NCBI GenBank assembly: GCA_038216025.1
Contig: JBBQQK010000052.1
Span: 1-8,035, forward strand
DNA length: 8,035 nucleotides
Direction of reading: 5' to 3'
From: JBBQQK01 sp038216025
GTDB lineage: Bacteria; Patescibacteriota; UBA1384; XYA2-FULL-43-10; 1-14-0-10-43-13
Both the position numbers and the translations under genes were made by a program. Below the pieces are notes generated by a model. That model saw nothing but the letters and a program-made list of their open reading frames with translations, was not told where the DNA came from and searched no databases. This document shows positions 6,120 through 8,035 of the stretch, piece after piece (the first letter of the stretch is position 1; every line of letters begins with the position of its first letter).

Positions 6120-6281
6120 CTACGCCGCCTTGGCGGCTTTCTTGTGCCTCTTCATGAGACCCTCGTCTTCAATCACCTCAACCTGTTTGGGAGAGGCATT
6201 TGCACACTTGGTGCAAATCCATGTGGCCAGATCTCTCAAATGCTCTGGCACTTTTATTTCATTTCCGCATTTGCATCTCAT
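6120..6281 (-). CDS. Small zinc-ribbon protein, first of a tandem pair
   Basis: This 53-residue protein starts MRCKCGNEIKVPEHLRDLAT and continues to CTKC (23-26), a CxC...CxxC arrangement suited to one zinc ion. The C-terminal tail is acidic around residues 36-41, then strongly basic, ending in KRHKKAAKAA, and could contact nucleic acid. An excellent AGGAGG (6291-6296) stands 9 nt before the ATG. Upstream is a near-consensus promoter giving a leader of about 32 nt. The gene heads an operon with the paralogue at 5898-6098. The shared AGAGATCTGG stretch in the two DNA sequences indicates local duplication. I do not recognise a named family. A role as a small regulator or an accessory subunit is possible but not shown. 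Confidence 0.75.
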   Translation of the reverse strand: MRCKCGNEIKVPEHLRDLATWICTKCANASPKQVEVIEDEGLMKRHKKAAKAA

Positions 6282-6319
6282 AGTTTCACACCTCCTATGG
6301 TGGGCGTAATGCTAAAAAA

Positions 6320-6348
6320 AGCATAACACCAAATATGATTTTTGTCAA
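6320..6348 (-). promoter_or_regulatory. Promoter of the zinc-ribbon operon
   Basis: On the minus strand, a perfect -35 TTGACA (6343-6348) is separated by 17 bp from a -10 TATGCT (6320-6325). The predicted start is near 6313. It lies directly after the terminator of the 115-residue gene, so the operon is independently transcribed. Confidence 0.8.
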
Positions 6349-6354
6349 TGCTTA

Positions 6355-6388
6355 GAAAAGGCCCGCATCTAGAATTACGATGCGGGCC
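6355..6388 (-). terminator. Terminator of the 115-residue protein gene
   Basis: A perfect 10-bp stem (6379-6388 with 6360-6369) and 9-nt loop are followed on the minus strand by TTTTC. The hairpin is strong but the T-run is only four, so some read-through into the zinc-ribbon operon is possible. Confidence 0.75.
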
Positions 6389-6425
6389 AAATAACTTCTT
6401 TATGAAATTGTCGATCGATAATTGC

Positions 6426-6773
6426 CTACTGGCTAAATGCCAGCCCACTATGTCTTTTTTCCTTCAGCGGATCCCAGCTCGGCCTATTAGGTATCAGATA
6501 ATTATTATCATCAACCTCGTCGGATACTTCCAGCCGTCTCGTAATATCAAAGACGGTGGTCTTGGAGACCCCAAGCATTACTAGGGTATCATCGAGAATA
6601 CCATCTATAGCGAAGACATCATCGCTAAGAACAGTATCGGTACCCTCTTCCTGGTCCTCCCTGTAAGTCAACATGTGCAAGAGTCGCCAGTTGGTCGTCT
6701 TGCGATCTGCGAGCCGGTCAACTACTTGAGCGAGCTCTTCTTCCCTTGGTGTCAACACTACTTTCCTTCCCAT
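6426..6773 (-). CDS. Unrecognised acidic 115-residue protein, possible helix-turn-helix
   Basis: I do not recognise a family. The protein is soluble-looking and charged, has no Cys and no membrane segment. The N-terminal part (LTPREEELAQVVDRLADRK, 7-25) is a likely amphipathic helix. Residues 57-80, with LVMLGVSKTTV then FDITRRLEV, could be read as a helix-turn-helix whose turn is GVS. The preceding helix is unusually acidic, so this is weak. The C-terminus (NRPSWDPLKEKRHSG) looks extended. GGAGGAG upstream (6785-6791) is slightly far from the ATG, and no alternative in-frame start is closer. The unit is monocistronic, with its own promoter and terminator, divergent from pyruvate kinase. If it is a DNA-binding protein, control of the shared promoter region would be a natural hypothesis. 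Confidence 0.65.
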   Translation of the reverse strand: MGRKVVLTPREEELAQVVDRLADRKTTNWRLLHMLTYREDQEEGTDTVLSDDVFAIDGILDDTLVMLGVSKTTVFDITRRLEVSDEVDDNNYLIPNRPSWDPLKEKRHSGLAFSQ

Positions 6774-6800
6774 TACAACACACTCTCCTCCAATGAGATC

Positions 6801-6817
6801 GCAGAATTCATTTCTGC
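6801..6817 (-). promoter_or_regulatory. Hairpin at the 5' end of the 115-residue gene's mRNA
   Basis: GCAGAA and TTCTGC form a perfect 6-bp stem with a 5-nt loop, starting about 2 nt from the predicted transcription start (about 6819). Such 5' hairpins can protect an mRNA from decay. As an inverted repeat just downstream of the promoter it could equally be an operator. Confidence 0.4.
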
Positions 6818-6825
6818 ATGGAAAT

Positions 6826-6854
6826 ATTATACTCCCCTACGCCAACATTGTCCA
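6826..6854 (-). promoter_or_regulatory. Promoter of the 115-residue protein gene
   Basis: On the minus strand, the -35 TGGACA (6849-6854), a 17-bp spacer and a perfect TATAAT (6826-6831) give a start near 6819 and a leader of about 46 nt. Confidence 0.75.
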
Positions 6855-6889
6855 GTTATTTTCTTTCTTAGTGCTAACTTTTGAATCGA

Positions 6890-6918
6890 TTGATTATTTT
6901 GGTGAAAAGATGTATAAT
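6890..6918 (+). promoter_or_regulatory. Promoter of the pyruvate kinase gene
   Basis: The -35 TTGATT (6890-6895), a 17-bp spacer and a perfect TATAAT (6913-6918) give a start near 6925 and a 29-nt leader containing AGGAG (6940-6944). The -35 boxes of this promoter and the divergent one are about 35 bp apart. Confidence 0.75.
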
Positions 6919-6953
6919 TTATTTTTGTTGTTAATTTTTAGGAGTTCGAGGTT

Positions 6954-7979
6954 ATGCGTACTAAAATTGTGTGCACAATCGGTCCCGCAACCGATTCAGA
7001 AGAGATGTTAGAAAAAATGATTGAAGGCGGCATGGATATCGCGAGAACAAATTTTTCTCACGATTTAAGAGAAACTCATATGGAAAGAATCGATCGAATT
7101 AGAAGAGTAGCCGACCGTTTGGGCAAAAAAGTTCAAATTCTTTGCGATCTTCAGGGTCCAAAAATCAGAGTGGCAGAATTTCCTAATCCACCAAGGAAAC
7201 TCAACGACAATGAAGCTGTTACTTTAGTTACTCATGTATGTTCTGACATCAGAGAAGAAGACATCGTCATTGACGACCCTTACCTTCACAGTGATGTAAG
7301 CCCTAATGATGTTATCCTAATCGACGATGGAATCATAGAACTACAAGTCGAAAGGATTGAAGACTGCCGAATCTTTTGCACTGTTATCAATGGGGGCGAT
7401 CTCTACACAAGGAAAGGAGTAAATCTTCCTTTGACTACTACCACAACTTCTTCTTTGACCGATAAAGACAAAGAAGACTTAAAAATGATTTTGACCAAGG
7501 ATCCAGAATGGATTGCTATCTCTTTTGTTCAGACTAAAGATGATGTGCTTAACGTCAGATCCTTGATGGGCGACAGTAAAGCACGAGTTATGTGCAAGAT
7601 CGAACGAGCAAACGCAATTGATAATCTTCAAGATATCATCAATGAAGCAGATGGCATCATGGTTGCCAGAGGCGATCTTGGAGTTGAAATTCCTGTTGAG
7701 AAACTGCCCGTTATCCAAAAGAGAATCATCAGACTTTGCAACGACGCAGGCAAGCCGGTAGTTACCGCTACTCAAATGCTTGCCTCAATGACTAAGATTG
7801 CCTTTCCTTCACGAGCAGAAGTTACCGATATCGCTAACTCAGTTTTTGATGGCACTGATGCTGTCATGATGTCTAATGAGACCGCTGTTGGCAACTATCC
7901 CGTTCAAGCTTTAAATATTATGAGAAAAGTTGCGCAAGAAGCCGAAAACTATTTGTTCAGAGGCGACAATACGCTTTAG
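6954..7979 (+). CDS. pyk: Pyruvate kinase lacking the C-terminal domain
   Basis: This enzyme converts phosphoenolpyruvate and ADP to pyruvate and ATP, the last step of glycolysis, in the cytosol. Landmarks are RTKIVCTIGPA (2-12), ARTNFSH (30-36), CDLQGPKIR (64-72), a B domain at roughly 73-157, KGVNLP (154-159), KIE (215-217, catalytic Lys215 and metal-binding Glu217), ARGDLGVE (238-245, Asp241) and TATQML (271-276). At 341 residues it stops after the barrel, where most bacterial enzymes (about 470) continue into a C-terminal domain used for effectors and subunit contacts. The stop is followed by a short non-homologous stretch and another stop, so this is not a simple nonsense truncation. L66, Q67, K70 and V73 match the signature of potassium-independent pyruvate kinases. 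Usual PTRAE reads PSRAE and MLSGETA reads MMSNETA. AGGAG lies 9 nt before the ATG. Confidence 0.93.
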   Translation: MRTKIVCTIGPATDSEEMLEKMIEGGMDIARTNFSHDLRETHMERIDRIRRVADRLGKKVQILCDLQGPKIRVAEFPNPPRKLNDNEAVTLVTHVCSDIREEDIVIDDPYLHSDVSPNDVILIDDGIIELQVERIEDCRIFCTVINGGDLYTRKGVNLPLTTTTTSSLTDKDKEDLKMILTKDPEWIAISFVQTKDDVLNVRSLMGDSKARVMCKIERANAIDNLQDIINEADGIMVARGDLGVEIPVEKLPVIQKRIIRLCNDAGKPVVTATQMLASMTKIAFPSRAEVTDIANSVFDGTDAVMMSNETAVGNYPVQALNIMRKVAQEAENYLFRGDNTL

Positions 7980-8035
7980 TTGAAAGTTGAAAGTTCATAA
8001 AGTGGCACGATGTGTCATCCCAGCGACCGTGTCCC
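7980..8035 (+). other. Intergenic end of window after pyruvate kinase
   Basis: It contains a short tandem repeat (GAAAGTT twice, 7982-7995) and then GC-richer sequence ending in GTCATCCCAGCGACCG. That tail resembles interspersed GTCATCCC-type repeats I recall from other bacteria. No terminator for pyk is complete within the window. Confidence 0.3.

Noticed and set aside
6144..6584. Plus-strand frames of 60 and 80 codons
   Set aside because: They are antisense to the zinc-ribbon gene and the 115-residue gene, and cross a promoter and a terminator.
7977..7979. Premature stop in pyruvate kinase
   Set aside because: In-frame sequence after the stop gives only LKVESS and another stop, with no C-domain similarity in the remaining bases. 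A recent nonsense mutation is unlikely, although the rest of the region is outside the window.
1..8035. CRISPR array, tRNA genes, transposase or integrase genes, attachment sites
   Set aside because: No regularly spaced repeats, cloverleaf-like sequences, DDE or integrase motifs, or terminal inverted repeats with target duplications were seen.

Overview
The window is compact, moderately AT-rich bacterial DNA. Coding regions are short and standard-code, intergenic gaps are small, and several promoters are close to the sigma-70 consensus. The presence of rnpB and pyk suggests a chromosome rather than a phage or plasmid. A pyruvate kinase without its C-terminal domain, tiny zinc-ribbon proteins and little-known ORFs would suit an uncultured lineage, possibly a Patescibacteria/CPR member. 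That placement is inference only; no 16S gene or other decisive marker is present.

Layout. Positions 2-310 (+) hold the C-terminal end of an unidentified protein. Its tail carries a near-consensus promoter for a 735-residue GT4-type glycosyltransferase fused to a second helical domain (370-2577, +). Tail to tail with it, four bases away, is a two-gene minus-strand unit: a single-cupin mannose-6-phosphate-isomerase-like protein (3666-4073), then a GH130 beta-mannoside phosphorylase/mannosidase (2582-3625). A 217-bp divergent intergenic region (4074-4290) separates this unit from a strongly diverged GH130-like protein (4291-5322, +), which ends at a perfect GC-rich terminator.

From 5414 to 6950 there is a series of short, self-contained transcription units. 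They are the RNase P RNA gene (5481-5817, -) with its own promoter and nested-hairpin terminator, a two-gene operon of paralogous zinc-ribbon mini-proteins (5898-6098 and 6120-6281, -), and a 115-residue unrecognised protein (6426-6773, -). Each has a recognisable promoter and terminator. The 115-residue gene shares a divergent promoter region with a 341-residue pyruvate kinase (6954-7979, +).

How it fits together. The left half is a mannose-centred carbohydrate locus. The phosphomannose-type cupin, GH130 enzyme and glycosyltransferase could make or recycle a mannose-containing glycan, and the second GH130-like propeller may be a paralogue with altered chemistry. The right half is RNA processing, central carbon metabolism and small proteins of unknown role. 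The most notable observations are the diverged GH130 paralogue, the tandem zinc-ribbon mini-proteins, and the pyruvate kinase that combines a potassium-independence signature with loss of the C-terminal domain.
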